Below, piece by piece: positions 26,042 through 38,130 of a stretch of DNA of 64,000 nucleotides. The position numbers were made by a program, and so were the translations under genes. Where the stretch lies: positions 29,157,501 to 29,221,500 of the forward strand of contig NC_133157.1 in assembly GCF_040802235.1 (NCBI RefSeq), read 5' to 3'. Each line of letters opens with the position of its first letter. The first letter of the stretch is position 1. The DNA comes from Manis javanica. Taxonomy: Eukaryota; Chordata; Mammalia; Pholidota; Manidae. The notes under the pieces are model-generated. The model ran no database searches. It saw nothing but the letters and a program-made list of their open reading frames with translations, and had not been told where the DNA came from.

Positions 26042-26206
26042 ACTTTGCAAATGGGCATCAAACATTTCTCTGGACTCTTCGTGCTGCTCTGCATCGGATT
26101 TGGGCTGTCAATCTTGACAACCATTGGTGAGCACATAGTGTACTGGCTGCTGCTCCCACGAATCAAGAACAAATCTAGGCTGCAGTACTGGCTCCACACC
26201 AGTCAG
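26042..26206 (+). CDS. GRIN3A: GRIN3A exon: M4 transmembrane helix
   Basis: This is a 55-codon exon with phase 0 ends (cacag acceptor, CAG before gtgagt). It starts [11 protein letters not shown] and encodes the hydrophobic M4 helix ([17 protein letters not shown]), then the membrane-proximal basic tail [21 protein letters not shown] Trp follows GEHIVY, where the family usually has Arg. That change can arise from a CpG-type CGG to TGG transition. Confidence 0.95.
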
Positions 26207-27611
26207 GTGAGTGCCACCAGTGTCTTGCTCCAATATTCTTAAACCTCAGAATTCCCACTAATGGGAGAATCCAGAGCTCCAAGTCAGACTGACGTGTGAC
26301 AGGTTACCCAGAGAACTAGGGTGGTAGAGACTCTCTCAAGGTAGACGACAGAGTTCCATCTATCCCATTAATTCACTTCCCCCCCTAAATTGAGCTATCC
26401 CAAAATGTCCCAGTTCCCTTTATCCCATCTGTTCACTTCCCCCTTTAAATTAAACTATCCCCAGATATCCCTTCCTTTCATGAAAACTTTCACCACTGTT
26501 GTTCGCAGCAGAAGCAACAGAACAGTTTTTAACTTGATTTCACTTAATACTGACAATCTGAAGAGATGGTGTTAAAGATTTGTTTCAGATTCTTCTCTTG
26601 CTAAAATTGAAACTCTTTAAATGAGCTAAAAGTCCCTGTTTCCCTGTAGATGAACTCACTGGCCCCTGTTCTCTCTGCACCTTCCATGGTCCAGAAGTTT
26701 GAGGTCTGCTGGTGTTGAGGCCAAGCCTCATAGGAAGTTCTTCCGTGTGATCCAGACACCAGCTCTCACTCACAGGGGAGCTGAACTGTTAGGCAGAGCA
26801 GCCGTGCAAGCACCCTCATCTGCACATGGCTCCCTGCAGGATTCAGCATGGAGAGCCAAAATATACTTGGTGGGCTTCTTAACGATGAAGGGGCTCTAGC
26901 CAAGGCAGCAGCTCCCCCTGGCCACAATGAGTAGTGAGATGGGAGGAGCCATCTGATGTCCGGGCAGTGGGCTCCCCTGCCCTGGTGCACCACCCCTCAA
27001 GCTCAGCAGGAGGCTGCCAGTTCTGTGCTTGGTTCATCTATTCCACTGGCCTGCCACTTGGTTAACACAGGCTGTTATTTTCCTGGTAGGTCACTATTAT
27101 TGGTTTGGTTACATTGAATGCGCCCTGTTTTTCCTGCTTTCATCCTAGGAAGTATTTGGTCTCCTAGGGAGAATTCTGCAGACATCGGATCTCCATTTTA
27201 TATGGACAAAATTAGTTTAATTCCCATGAGTTCTTCTTTCTTTGTTTTGGCTGCTAAGAAGTTCACACTTAAGGTTTTGACTCACCCTGTAGCAATTGTA
27301 CCAGGCCCTTTGCCACCCAATAGTTAAGAAAGCTCTTCTTGATGACACATATCCTTTTACAACCCAGAACATTTCTGAGCTTTCTGTCAAATTGCTTTTT
27401 ATTCCCCTCCAAGTATAATAATAGCTTATAATTCGAATTCTTGTTCTCTTGAGATTTGAACTCAATGTTGATGATATTCAGCATCTAGAAATTTGTTTAA
27501 AAAAGGCCAAGGATTGTAGCAATGAAATACACTATTAAATCTCAGGTGGGTACTTTGTCCCCTGATTGCATTTCTAATGATCTCAACATGTGAATCTGTT
27601 CTTTCCACCAG
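26207..27611 (+). other. GRIN3A intron between M4 and tail exons
   Basis: This 1.4 kb intron has a gtgagt donor and a ccaccag acceptor. It contains a 60-bp tandem near-duplication (26361-26480) and otherwise unique-looking sequence. Confidence 0.8.
26361..26480 (+). repeat. 60-bp tandem near-duplication
   Basis: Two units of exactly 60 bp start at 26361 and 26421 (both tatcccat, then ttcacttcccccc-like text, 'taaatt' and 'ctatcc'). They share most of the first 50 positions. Confidence 0.75.
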
Positions 27612-27688
27612 AGATTACACAGAGCACTAAACACCTCATTTGTAGAGGAAAAGCAGCCACGTTTGAAGACTAAACGTGTGGAAAAGAG
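27612..27688 (+). CDS. GRIN3A: GRIN3A exon: proximal cytoplasmic tail
   Basis: This 77-nt exon has a ccaccag acceptor and a gtaaga donor. It encodes [15 protein letters not shown] followed by a basic stretch ([10 protein letters not shown]) and the first two bases of an Arg codon completed by the next exon. It contributes the juxtamembrane part of the GluN3A intracellular tail. It is too short to be found without the flanking exons, but its phases fit both neighbours exactly. Confidence 0.93.
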
Positions 27689-27944
27689 GTAAGAAGAAGC
27701 TAGTGCCAGGTGTCTCTGTATTTGTCAAAATAAAAGTTTAGATAAGTAACTGAAACTCCCTGCTCAAAAGGAAATTATATATAAATAATTCAGATCAAAC
27801 CAAGATGAAGCTGTTGATAAACACAATCAGTAAAAATGCATATATATGGTTTCAAATAGAAATGGAACAGAAAAAAATTTTGAAGCCTATCTGTACATAT
27901 ATAAATCCTGATACATGTATGGGCACTACAACTCATAGTTAAGG

Positions 27945-28150
27945 ATGGGTGAGAGCTCTTGAGTCCGGCATCTGGATCCAAATCCTGTCTCAGACACTTA
28001 AAATATGCATGGCCTTGGGCAATTTACTTATTTAACCTCTCGGTGCCTCAATTTCCTCATTTGTAAAACTGAGATTAAAAACAGTACCGCCTTCCAAGAG
28101 ATGCTCTAAAGATTGAGATAATACACGCAAAGCCCTGAAAGTAAAGCTCT
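27945..28150 (+). repeat. MIR SINE
   Basis: 'ctggatccaaatcctgtctc', 'cttgggcaatttacttattt', 'gcctcaatttcctcatttgt'. A clear MIR. Confidence 0.8.
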
Positions 28151-30359
28151 TCTAACTATCATTATTGTGTAAAAAATACACATACGACTTAATTCCTGAG
28201 TGCTGCAGGCATTAATTTCATGTGACACTGCATTTTTGGCATGTTTCTATTCCCCATTCCTTTCCAGCACCCCTAGGAATATTTGAAATAAGAACAGACA
28301 TGTTCCACTTAGTCCATTTCCTGGCACTTTTACTATAAACTCCCCCAGGAAAGAGCATCTCATTAAAAAGAAGTAGCAAAACTTCCACACCTTCGCCACA
28401 CCCAGCCCGGGGGTAACTGTTGACCCCTTAGTGGTGGTGGCTAAAGATGTGGAAGGCACCTGGGGCTGGCTCCTGGCTGGCCTCTGTGACAGAGCCTCAG
28501 CTAAGCTTGGCCTTCTGGGTCTTTGTGAAATCTGACACCCATGCTCCTCATTCATAATAGAGAAAGAGGAAAAAGGGGTGAAAAGCATGATGATTTTTCA
28601 TTGTTTGCGCTTCCTCTGGGACTCCTACAGTCAGTCCCTGTCTCCCCAGCTGACATTAACTTGTCAGAATCCTTTTGTCAGCATCCTTTTGTCCCGTCTC
28701 CTTTTCCAGTCGGTGAGCATGCCCCCCTCCCTCTCAGTCTGCAGTATTCCTGTGTCATATTGCACCCCTGTCGGCAGCAAGCTGGAGACTAATCAGGTCA
28801 CAGCTGTTCTATGCCATGTTACATATATTTTTTCTATAATTATTTTAACATAAATTTTTAACCAGAGGAACACAAAAAGACAGAGCAGCAAAGATATTAT
28901 CTCATAATGACAAAGTGACTGTTTTCCAGCCATAACAGAAACAGGAAGCCTAGTCATCCCATTTCCAACTGTGATGTGATTGCTGTTCACATCTCTCTCT
29001 CCTAAATTGAGAGCCAAATGTGTCTTTAGCTCAATTTGTCCACTTTTCATGGCAGATTCCCATCCGGAACCCCTTATTTTGAGAAGGAGTGAAGGCAGAA
29101 CCTGCCCTCATGGCTTATGTTGTCCACATTTCCTGGGCCACCTCCCTACAACCCAACGCCCACCAGTAACCTTTCAAAGGTAGTCAGTGTTTGAGCTCCC
29201 ACAGCTGTCATGTGTCTTCTGAATGGGCTACTGGAGGATCAAACCTCAGCATTACCTAGTTGCTTTGTGGAAGCTTCTTTTGCTCCTTTTTTATGTTAAA
29301 TACAGGTCACACACTGGGCACATTACACTCTAAGGTTGAGGAAGGCTTGGTAGAAAACCTGTTCCAAACACCGTAGAAGCCAATATAGCATGTTCATTCT
29401 TTCCAATTAGGCACCAAATCCAACATTGAGCATCTGTCATCTTGCACTTCTAGGAGGCCCAGAGCCACATGTCCTTTATCAGAGCACTTGTGATGCTAGC
29501 CACTAGCGTCCCATGGAGTCCAGCTTCTGCTTATTTTTCTATGTTATATTCCCAGACATATGTACAAAGCTTGGAGAAAGCCAGATTAGTTATCTCTACT
29601 TGCCTGGACATTCCAGGAAAACATGTCCAGGCCTTCCTCCCAGGTTTTCCCCAACATGAATCATGCTATGGTACTATAGTTAGGTCTGTTGGCCTGAAAA
29701 ATATCTCTCCCTCTTGCTTTGGAAGGTATCTATGCAAATACCTGTGTTGCCTACAACTTGACATCCCTCCTTTGTGCTCCTTATTGATTAAATGAATAAA
29801 ATAACAGATGAAGGAATGAATTACGTATGGGTTTGGAAAGGCTTGGAGAACTTTTGGGCCATGGCATCAGAGTAGATGTTGCTCCTCTTATATTTAAAGC
29901 AAAGAAAAAATACATATTGCAAGAGACTTCATATTGTCCTTGCTTTATTCACCTGTGGTTCCATATATGTTTTGGTCTCTCCTCATCTCCCTGGATTTCC
30001 AGTACAGCCCCTTTCCCTTTCTTCTCACTCCAAGATACCCCAAAATTGGCAGCCATATATATAATACACACCACAAACAAATCACTTTGAAATTATTCAA
30101 ACTCAGTAGGAAGATTTGAAGGAACAATCACAGGGAACTATAAGGCTAGAAGGAAAATTATAACTCCACCTCTGATCCAGGTATAAAGCCAGTGGAACTC
30201 TAAGCGGGTTCATTATAGAACTTTTATGCAGCCCAGAACATATAAAAGTCTGCTCTTGTGCCACCTGCACATTTATATGAGACTTAAGCTATGAGAAATG
30301 TAAATGAACGTCAGGGGCTATTGGGTTATGTTTGTGTGTTTTACTGCACTGGGACATAT

Positions 30360-30900
30360 ATCAGTTAGTTTTTGCTGTGTGAGAAATTCTCTCCATAGTT
30401 CCTGTTTTAAATAACAGCAAATTGCTTATGAACCTGTAGGTCAGCGGTGCACTTTACTCATCTGGGCCAACCTTTGCTGGCCTTGGCTACTCTTGCTCAT
30501 GTGTCTGCAGCCCCTTGTTGGGAGGGGAAAGCAGCTAAAGGCTGGCTGGTCTGTGCTGGCCCCAGCCAGGTCAACTGCGAAGACCTGGGGCTCCCCACGT
30601 AGGCAGTCACTGTCCAGCAGAGCAGTCTGGGCTTACTCATGTTGCAGCAGCAGGGTTCTGAGAGAAACAGTGGAAGTGTGCAAGGCTTCTTAAAAGTTTA
30701 GGCTTGAAACTGCCACCTGCCACTTCCTATTGGCCAAAACAAGGCAGGAGACCAGGCCAAATTGAAGAGGAAGGGAAGGCAAACCTTTCCCCTTGGATTT
30801 CTTGATAAGGATGAGCTGCAAAATCACATGACTGAGGGGCATGGATGAAGGAAGAACAACTAAAAGAAAAACCAGATAACCCCTTTTGCCATCTACAGGG
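30360..30900 (+). repeat. Fossil interspersed repeat, class unassigned
   Basis: Sequence phrases familiar from a high-copy mammalian repeat ('cagttagtttttgctgtgtg', 'gaacctgtaggtcagc', 'cttcctattggccaaaacaa', 'gagctgcaaaatcacatgac'). I cannot assign the family without a library search. Confidence 0.5.
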
Positions 30901-32047
30901 GAAACGATGAAACAGAATCATCCAATTAAAAGTCCTTGTGTTTTTTTATCTTACCCATGTAACTGAATCAAACCTTTATTATCCTTCCCTTTTGCCCTCC
31001 CCTTAAAGGTCCTCCCTTGGCAAGTAAGAGTCCAGGAATAAATTATTGATTCAATTATATGGATGGGAATGAAAACATAAAGACTTAATAGAGTGTTTGT
31101 ATTTTGTTTTGTCCTATGGTAGATTACAAAAGTGGTTATAATCTTCCTCCTCCTCCTCTTCCTCCTTCAACAAAGCTAGAGGATAGCAGCAGCTATGCTA
31201 TTTAGGGCTCTGATCTGTTCTTACAAGCAAGAAACTTTTCACATTGCATTTGACTGTCAAAGCATGTTTCAGAGACCAACTCCCTCTCCCTCTGTGCCTG
31301 TCTGGCAATAACTGTCTTGCTGTCTGTAGCCACCTCTCTGAGATGGTGGCAGGTGGTTCAAGGCAAGCATGAAAGAAGATTGCAAATCTATTTCTGTTTG
31401 ACTTTCATTATCCAGCAAGAACTTGAGGCTTTCTTGGGGTTGGTCTTTTTTTTTAAGCTGTCATTCTCAACCCACATAAAGTCATCCATATAATGGGATC
31501 TGTGCTGAGACCTGCAGCTTATATGCTTTCATTCTCCTCCAACTCAAGTAGTTAAACATCAGGATGGTCCTGTGGGACTGAGGATGAGCCATGTTATAGT
31601 TTCAATCATCAAGCTCATGCTTAGAGCCCAACAGATGAATAAACACTCTCACTTTTACTAATGCCCTATCATTATAGCCATAGAATGTTGCAGGGCAGGG
31701 CTGCTTTCTGAGCCTCCCTGGCAGGAGGGGAATAAAAGGCATCTAAGGTTCTTCATAAAGGAAGTGCCAAACCCTGGCCCATCAGCCAGCCCGATGATGT
31801 ACCCTTTCCAGTTTCAGGGCAACAGAAGACATGCTAAGACCTTGAACTTCAGTTGAAAGGAATTATATTGGCTCCTTTTGTCCCCGTGCCACTCCATCTA
31901 GCAGGCAGTCTATCCAAGGCTTTGTTACATCATCTCTGAATGAGTGTGCAGCTCCATGGCATTCACCCTGGAAATGGCTAACATGGGAACAGCGCACTGA
32001 GAGCAGCAGAGCAGGAGGCAGATCTAAAGGGTCCCTTTGTTTCCTAG

Positions 32048-32384
32048 ATCCAGTGTGGGACCCCGTCAGCTCACTGTGTGGAATACATCCAGTCTGAGTC
32101 AGGACCACCGACGAAAACACGTGTTCCATGAGGAGGGGGGAAAACAGCAGCTGGGCATCTGGACCCGGGAGGACATCCCACTCCCACCGAGAAGAGAGTT
32201 GCCTGCCTCACTGACCACCAACGGGAAAGCAGACTCCCTGAACGGGGCTCGGAACTCAGTCGTGCAGGAGCTCTCAGAGCTCGAGAAGCAGATCCAGGTG
32301 ATCCGTCAGGAGCTGCGGCTGGCTGTGAGCAGGAAAACAGAGCTAGAGGAATACCAAAGGACAAACCGGACTTGTGAGTCCTAG
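32048..32384 (+). CDS. GRIN3A: GRIN3A last exon: distal tail and stop
   Basis: The exon begins with one base completing Arg after a ttcctag acceptor and ends with TAG at 32382-32384. It encodes [12 protein letters not shown], a Pro/Arg motif ([11 protein letters not shown]), [10 protein letters not shown], and a heptad-like segment ([20 protein letters not shown]) ending TCES. In family literature the GluN3A tail binds endocytic and signalling adaptors, and the terminal coiled coil fits a protein-interaction role. One Arg of the family's PPRRREL appears to be missing. The tail diverges more than the M4 exon. Confidence 0.95.
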
Positions 32385-35300
32385 GTGGTCATGCGGCTCC
32401 CCATTCTCAGATCCTCATGTTCCTATGAGCTCTTGAGACCCTTGGTAGTGCCCTTCTGTAACTATGACAAAGGTGTGGGGAAACCAAGGTCTAGGTGTTC
32501 TCAGAGGTCAAGTCTGCTCTCTGTAGCCTGAAAAGCAACAGAAGCTCTTCTCAAGCTCTCTCTCCAGGTCTCCCGGGCAGGAGTCTTTCAGAGCAGGGAT
32601 GGTAAATTAAGCAGGAGTAAACTCCATGTCAGGGATCTGGGAATAACCAGACACCCCCAGCTCCTGTTAACCTCTCACCAGGTGCCACAGTAATATTTCT
32701 GGTTTTTAGCCCTTTCTCTGCACTACTGACAACAAGAGATAAAATTGTTACAAATACCTGTATCTTACTGAGTTGTTGATTTTAATGTTAGTGTAGAACA
32801 GGATTATCCAGGGTTGTGCCTTGTGATACAACTCCGCACTCTAGGTGTGTTCCTACATTTTAGATGGGGAACCAGGTAAGAGGTAGAGAAACCAAGGACT
32901 GGGGCAGGGAGGTGAGTCGTTTAAAAAAGGAACCAAATTCATGAATACTGCAGCAGGGCAAGGTTGACTTGATCAGGCAAGAGCCCTCCTTTTGAGAGAG
33001 TCCTGGATCTCTCACACCATCCTAACATTTAGTAGGAACACATTCACATGCCACAATGAAAGGGGTCAGGGGTGTGGTGAGCAGGAACAGAGGACAGGCA
33101 GAAGAGTCATTACACCGTGTATTTAGAACAAAAGCTGTGGGCCAGAAGAGCAATTTGGCTAAGGAATGAATAGGACTATACTTCTGATCTAACTAAGCAT
33201 CTCCACTATAGTGTGTGCCTTTTGTAATGGAAAAAGGGAGAGTGAAGCAAAGCACGGGTGTGGCCTTAGGATGAAACTGGAATATCCCTGCTTATTTGCC
33301 TGAACAGTATGTGTAAGCCAGCACTGTGGGTTCAGGGAAGACGTTCTGCAAACCACATACGGCCATTTTCAGATCAGCAGTCACCTATCTCTTAGCTCTA
33401 GCAATCCCAAAAGTGAACCTCAAGTCTGTGACCACAAGCCACAAAATTCAGAAATGAAATTTTCAGATCCGTATTGATAACCCCCATGTCAATCTCCCAG
33501 CCTCACACCCACTCATCTTGGAGAAGTTCCAAACAGGTTTGGCCCCACCTTTTGGCCCCTAGGTCCCCTCTAATGCCCCCAAGAGATTGATATCAGTACC
33601 CTGGTTTCTCTCTGCCTGGGCATCCTTTCTTAGTGTGCAACTGCATGGACACAGGAACAGAAAAAGCATGAGAAGAGAATGGTGGAGCTGCAGCTCCCCA
33701 TGTGAGTGTAGCTAGGAATGATCTAGGACCACATTAGGATGCTGACAGCCAGACCTTTGCCCAGAGCATGCAAATGGGGAGGGGAGTCTGGAGGTGAGCT
33801 GTGTGAACAAACACGCCCAGGTACCTGGCACACCTGGTCCAAAAAACTACCTTCAAGAAACACTGTTCTAGAAGTTTGACTGCCATGGGCCATGGGAGAA
33901 GTGGGAAGAGCCTTACTGAGAGTTCTTTTAACCCAGCACACATCTGCTGATTCACCTGACCCCAGAGCACCATTTAGGACTAGACTTCCTTGTTGACCCC
34001 TTACTTGCTTTATCTTCCCAGAACTTTTTGCTCTACCCACATCAGTTTGAATGCCTCCGATGAGTTCACAGCGCTGTGCCAAGCATGGTGCTCTGTAACT
34101 GCTGCAGGTCACTGGAAAGGCTCCTCAATCACAAAATTTCTCCTCCTGCTTTTGGATGCAGTCTCTGCATTTCCAGGAAGAGTTTTCACAGTCCCCCAGA
34201 GAAAGATAACATCTTAAGCTGTAATTAGATAACACTTTAGCAATTAGTTAATTGTCTTAGAAAACCCCAGGGTGGGTGTAGGCACAGAGATACTGATGAG
34301 GGAGGAGCCTTCTAAAGTTAGACTTCAGCAACCTCACTCACAGATGAAACAGGTCAACAATGAGTGGACAGGTGAGTCCTGGAAACAGAAAGGACAATTC
34401 TGCTTTGAAACACCCTATCCTCCCAGGACCAGAAGTAGGTTGCAACTGCCTTCAGACAATGAGGCCCCTTAGCCATCCCCACCCATCTGCAACAGCTAAG
34501 GACGGTGTAGAGACTCCGCCACCACGCTCTGGCAGCCTGGGAGGCTGATGTACAGATGTACCTCAACTCACATAACAGCCATGCTCCTAATGTTGTATAT
34601 GGACATTTTTATAACTCAACTCATATTCTGACTGTACTTGAGAAGCTGGCTATTTAAAGGAACCCAGAGGTGAATTCTTTTGTAAAGAATCCTTTTGTAA
34701 TGCAATTATCCCTTAATGTAATTGTTTTGTAAGTTTGGATTTTTGTATACTGGGTTTACCTTAAGCTTCTCTACTGAAGCATTCTGAGCAAGGGTGATAG
34801 TATGCCAGACAGCCTTGCCTATCCACAGAGTAGACAACCAGTGCACGGCTTCGCAAGTATATTCTGAGGAACTTCGTGGCCAAAACTGTGGACAGGATGC
34901 AGCAAGCAGCAGCAGGGACTGAAAGCAGGCTTACTGCTGTCAGCATTACTTGAAATGCCTCCATGATCTGGATAAAGAAAAACAAGGCGTAATTGCTTGT
35001 GGTGAGATGATGCAGTCTTCATGTTAAGTGGCAATGGTTGTTTTTATTGGTAGTAATTGAACAGTGTTTTGCAATTAGTGAAACTATGTTGTGTTTTGTA
35101 AAAAGATTTCATGAAAGTGGTGGGTCCTTTGAAAAGCCTCCTTTCTGTTCTGCTCCACCTGTTTTCAACTCCCCTTAGGCTCAAAAACACAAAGATCCGC
35201 TGTTTTCAGGGAGGGTGGTTATTTTGGCAAAGGAGAAATAGGGGATGCTGCCTCCTCTTGAGGGCTCCTATTTCATGAAATAGGGAAGGCCTTTGTTCTC

Positions 35301-36235
35301 ATCCAAGCTCTGGTGCTGAGACACCTGGAACAGGACCACCTGATTGTATCCCACACCCCAACCCATTTCCCATGGGGGAATTCCTGGAACAGAAAGCACA
35401 CAGTAAAGCTTGACTGGGTGAGTTGGAACAGGCAGGGCTAGTCGGTTCATGTAAATAATAATGAGTCCCAGAGCACAGATGCCTCCAACAAGAGAGATGT
35501 TGGAAAAATGACTAGGGCAGGCAAGTGAGGCAGCCACAGGGACCCAATCAGTTGAGGTCTTCAATGTGCCTGGAGGTGACCCTCCACTGTTCATGGATCT
35601 TGCTGCTGCACAAACCCTACACAGGAGCTGCTGCTTCTGTGCTGACGAGAGACCCTGGAGGTGAAGCGACTGCCAAGCAATCATTTGGGCAGCAGGCTTC
35701 TCAGTGCTGGTGGAGCGACTAGAGCCGTGGAGCTAACAAGCTCTTCCTTGGCATGGATAAAGAATGAAGGGTAAAGAAACTCCTTAGAGCCTCTCTGCCT
35801 CCTAACTCGTATTTTTGATAAGCAAACCATAAAATCCAGCCAGTCTAGGAAGGAAATTGTGTTCTAGTCCTCAAAACCACTTCACTGCCTGCACTGTTTA
35901 AGTTACTGCTCTCACACACCTATGCTGTCAGTCTAATCCAGGATTCCCCCACTCCTTTTTTAGTTTAGTTCCTAGTTGTTTTATGAAAATAACGTACTTA
36001 AAAGTATTTTCTTAAGGTTGGTAAAGAGTGTTTGCATTGTATCTTCATCTTAATGTGTTTGCAATCGCTCCACTCCAGGAAGAACTGAAATGCTGTCTTG
36101 TGAGCATGAAGTGAACAGGCTGTTTTGCTCCAGCCACTTTTATTGTACAACCATGTGGATGGACTAGATGTCCTCAGGTCTTTTCCATCTTTAGTTTCTA
36201 TGACTGTGGAATAAATAAATGTTCAGAGAGAAACT
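32385..36235 (+). other. GRIN3A: GRIN3A probable 3' UTR
   Basis: About 3.85 kb follow the stop codon with no further coding exon. Two overlapping AATAAA hexamers at 36210-36219 are the first strong paired signal at the distance expected for the family's long 3' UTR. A G/T-containing stretch follows. No clear young repeat interrupts it. The end is inferred; shorter isoforms cannot be excluded. Confidence 0.55.
36210..36219 (+). terminator. Overlapping double AATAAA poly(A) signal
   Basis: Two AATAAA hexamers overlap by two bases (36210-36215 and 36214-36219), about 3.83 kb past the GRIN3A stop. Cleavage would be expected 10-30 nt downstream. This is positional inference without transcript data. 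Confidence 0.5.
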
Positions 36236-36634
36236 TTGCTTTCACATGTACTGCTGGCATTGTCTTTGGGGATTCAAATGTGGACGTGGTACCAGCCTGC
36301 TCCTAACCAGAGACCCACCAATGCTATGATTTATGCTTGTTTCCTTGGTATAGTACAAAGTGGCACAAACTATGCTGAGAAAATTCAGAGTCCAAGCATG
36401 AAATAGAAGTTAAATGGCTTCAGCTGAGAAAGACATTCCAGCAATAGCCACATTAAGCAATCTCTGAAAAACTGCCCTGGCCACACCCTCATTTGGTACT
36501 TCATAAAAACATTTGCTAAACAGCTTGTATTTATTTGCCAAGTTCTAGAGACACAACAGTGAATCAGATGAGCATGGTCTCCAACCTCACGGACCTTCTC
36601 ATCATGTCATTTCACAATCTGTAAATAGACAATA

Positions 36635-36870
36635 CTATGATAGCTAATAATTTATTGAGCACTTATTATCTAAATCATGATCTCATTTAATCTTCATTAA
36701 AACACCATACCTAGGTACTCGAGACAGGCTAGAGCAGACTGTTAGTTTACAGATGGAAAAACTAAGGGTGAGGGAATTTATAAGTTGCTCACAGTCACAT
36801 TGCTGGTAAGAGTAGCAGCAGATTGCTAAGTAGGCAGTGCAGTTCAGAACACCGCACCGCATCGTCTGCA
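36635..36870 (-). repeat. MIR SINE, reverse orientation
   Basis: 'aatttattgagcacttatta', 'gatctcatttaatcttcatt', 'ttacagatggaaaaactaag', 'ctcacagtcacattgctgg'. Confidence 0.75.
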
Positions 36871-37964
36871 TTCTGATCATTGCCTTGCAACTTCCCCTTC
36901 TCCCTCTAACCCCCCTTAGTTTTTCTGCTACATTGCCCCCAGCGGATGCCTCAGCTTGATCAGCTCCAGAGGGAGAAGCTGATGTGGTAACCGCACCAGC
37001 ACTGGGCCACTGAATTCAACACTGTAGCCCCCGGGACTCTCAGAAAGTGTTTTAGGCATCTCTTTTCACTTTCCAGCCCAAGAACTGGTGCAAACCCAGC
37101 TGTAAGTCACTCAGCCACCCTGCAGTCTCAGGCATTTCACGGTTTCTGACATTCCAGGAAAGTTTAGCTGCTGGCAAACTTGCCATCCTGAATCTGGATG
37201 TGTTCTTCACACGCATTCTTTTGAAATATACCCAAGTTCATTCTCATAAAAATAAAACCCACTATAAACTAATTCACCTGCCAAATTATCTCAAGATGTT
37301 TTGCATCATTCAGTCATTCATTTTTCAGATGCTCATTTTGAGTCAGGCTTTGGGCTAAGTGCTGGAAACAGATAAAAAGCAGATTCTGATCCCATGGAGC
37401 TCAGCCTAGTGGGAGACGCAAGTTGGCAAAACAATGTGTCTCATACTCTGATAAAGAAGTTGCAGAGTTGGGAAACTGTGCCAATCAAGGAACTTAGGAA
37501 CATCAAATAAAAAAACATCAATATGAAACAGAAAGCACAAGGTGGTGGCAAACTATGCAGACTGAAGAGAGAAAAGCAGAGGCACGATCACTATGCTAAA
37601 TTGGATTTGTGTCCCAAAGACTATAGGAACCATAGGATTTTGTGGTATTAAAAATGATAGGATTTTAAGCTGAAGAAGGCTATATTAAAAGATCAGGATC
37701 CTAACAGCCAGGTGGAACTCACTGTCATTCATATGCATTTTGTTTGTAAGGCAGTAAGGAAATTAACTTTTTGATGTTTTGAAATGATAGCTGTGACATC
37801 ACTTATCCAGGCTAGGTGGATTTAGAGACGGACAGACATAGATAAACACACATAGCCTAGATTCTAAAGAGGCTGACAGTCTTATTTTTTCCTAGAACTA
37901 TGAAGAAAATATAGAAGAAAGAAAAATTGACCTCTTGATTTTTTTATTGGCAATAATAAGTATT

Positions 37965-38130
37965 TTGACCATTTACTGGGTGCCAGGCACTGTGCCAAAT
38001 GTTTTGCATATATCAAGTCATCCTAACTACAACCCTATAGCTACTATTTTATAGATGAGAAAACTGAAACAGAAAACTGAAGTAACATGCTAATAAGTGG
38101 TGGGGCCATACTCATCCAAGCCTGGCTTCA
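37965..38130 (-). repeat. MIR SINE, reverse orientation
   Basis: 'actgggtgccaggcactgtg', 'tttatagatgagaaaactga', 'gctaataagtggtggggcca'. Confidence 0.8.

Larger units (their letters stand above)
27689..32047 (+). other. GRIN3A last intron
   Basis: This 4.4 kb intron has a gtaaga donor and a cctag acceptor. It holds a MIR at about 27945-28150 and a fossil interspersed repeat of unassigned class at about 30360-30900 ('atatcagttagtttttgctg', 'tcctattggccaaaacaagg'). The rest shows no recognisable gene. Confidence 0.75.
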
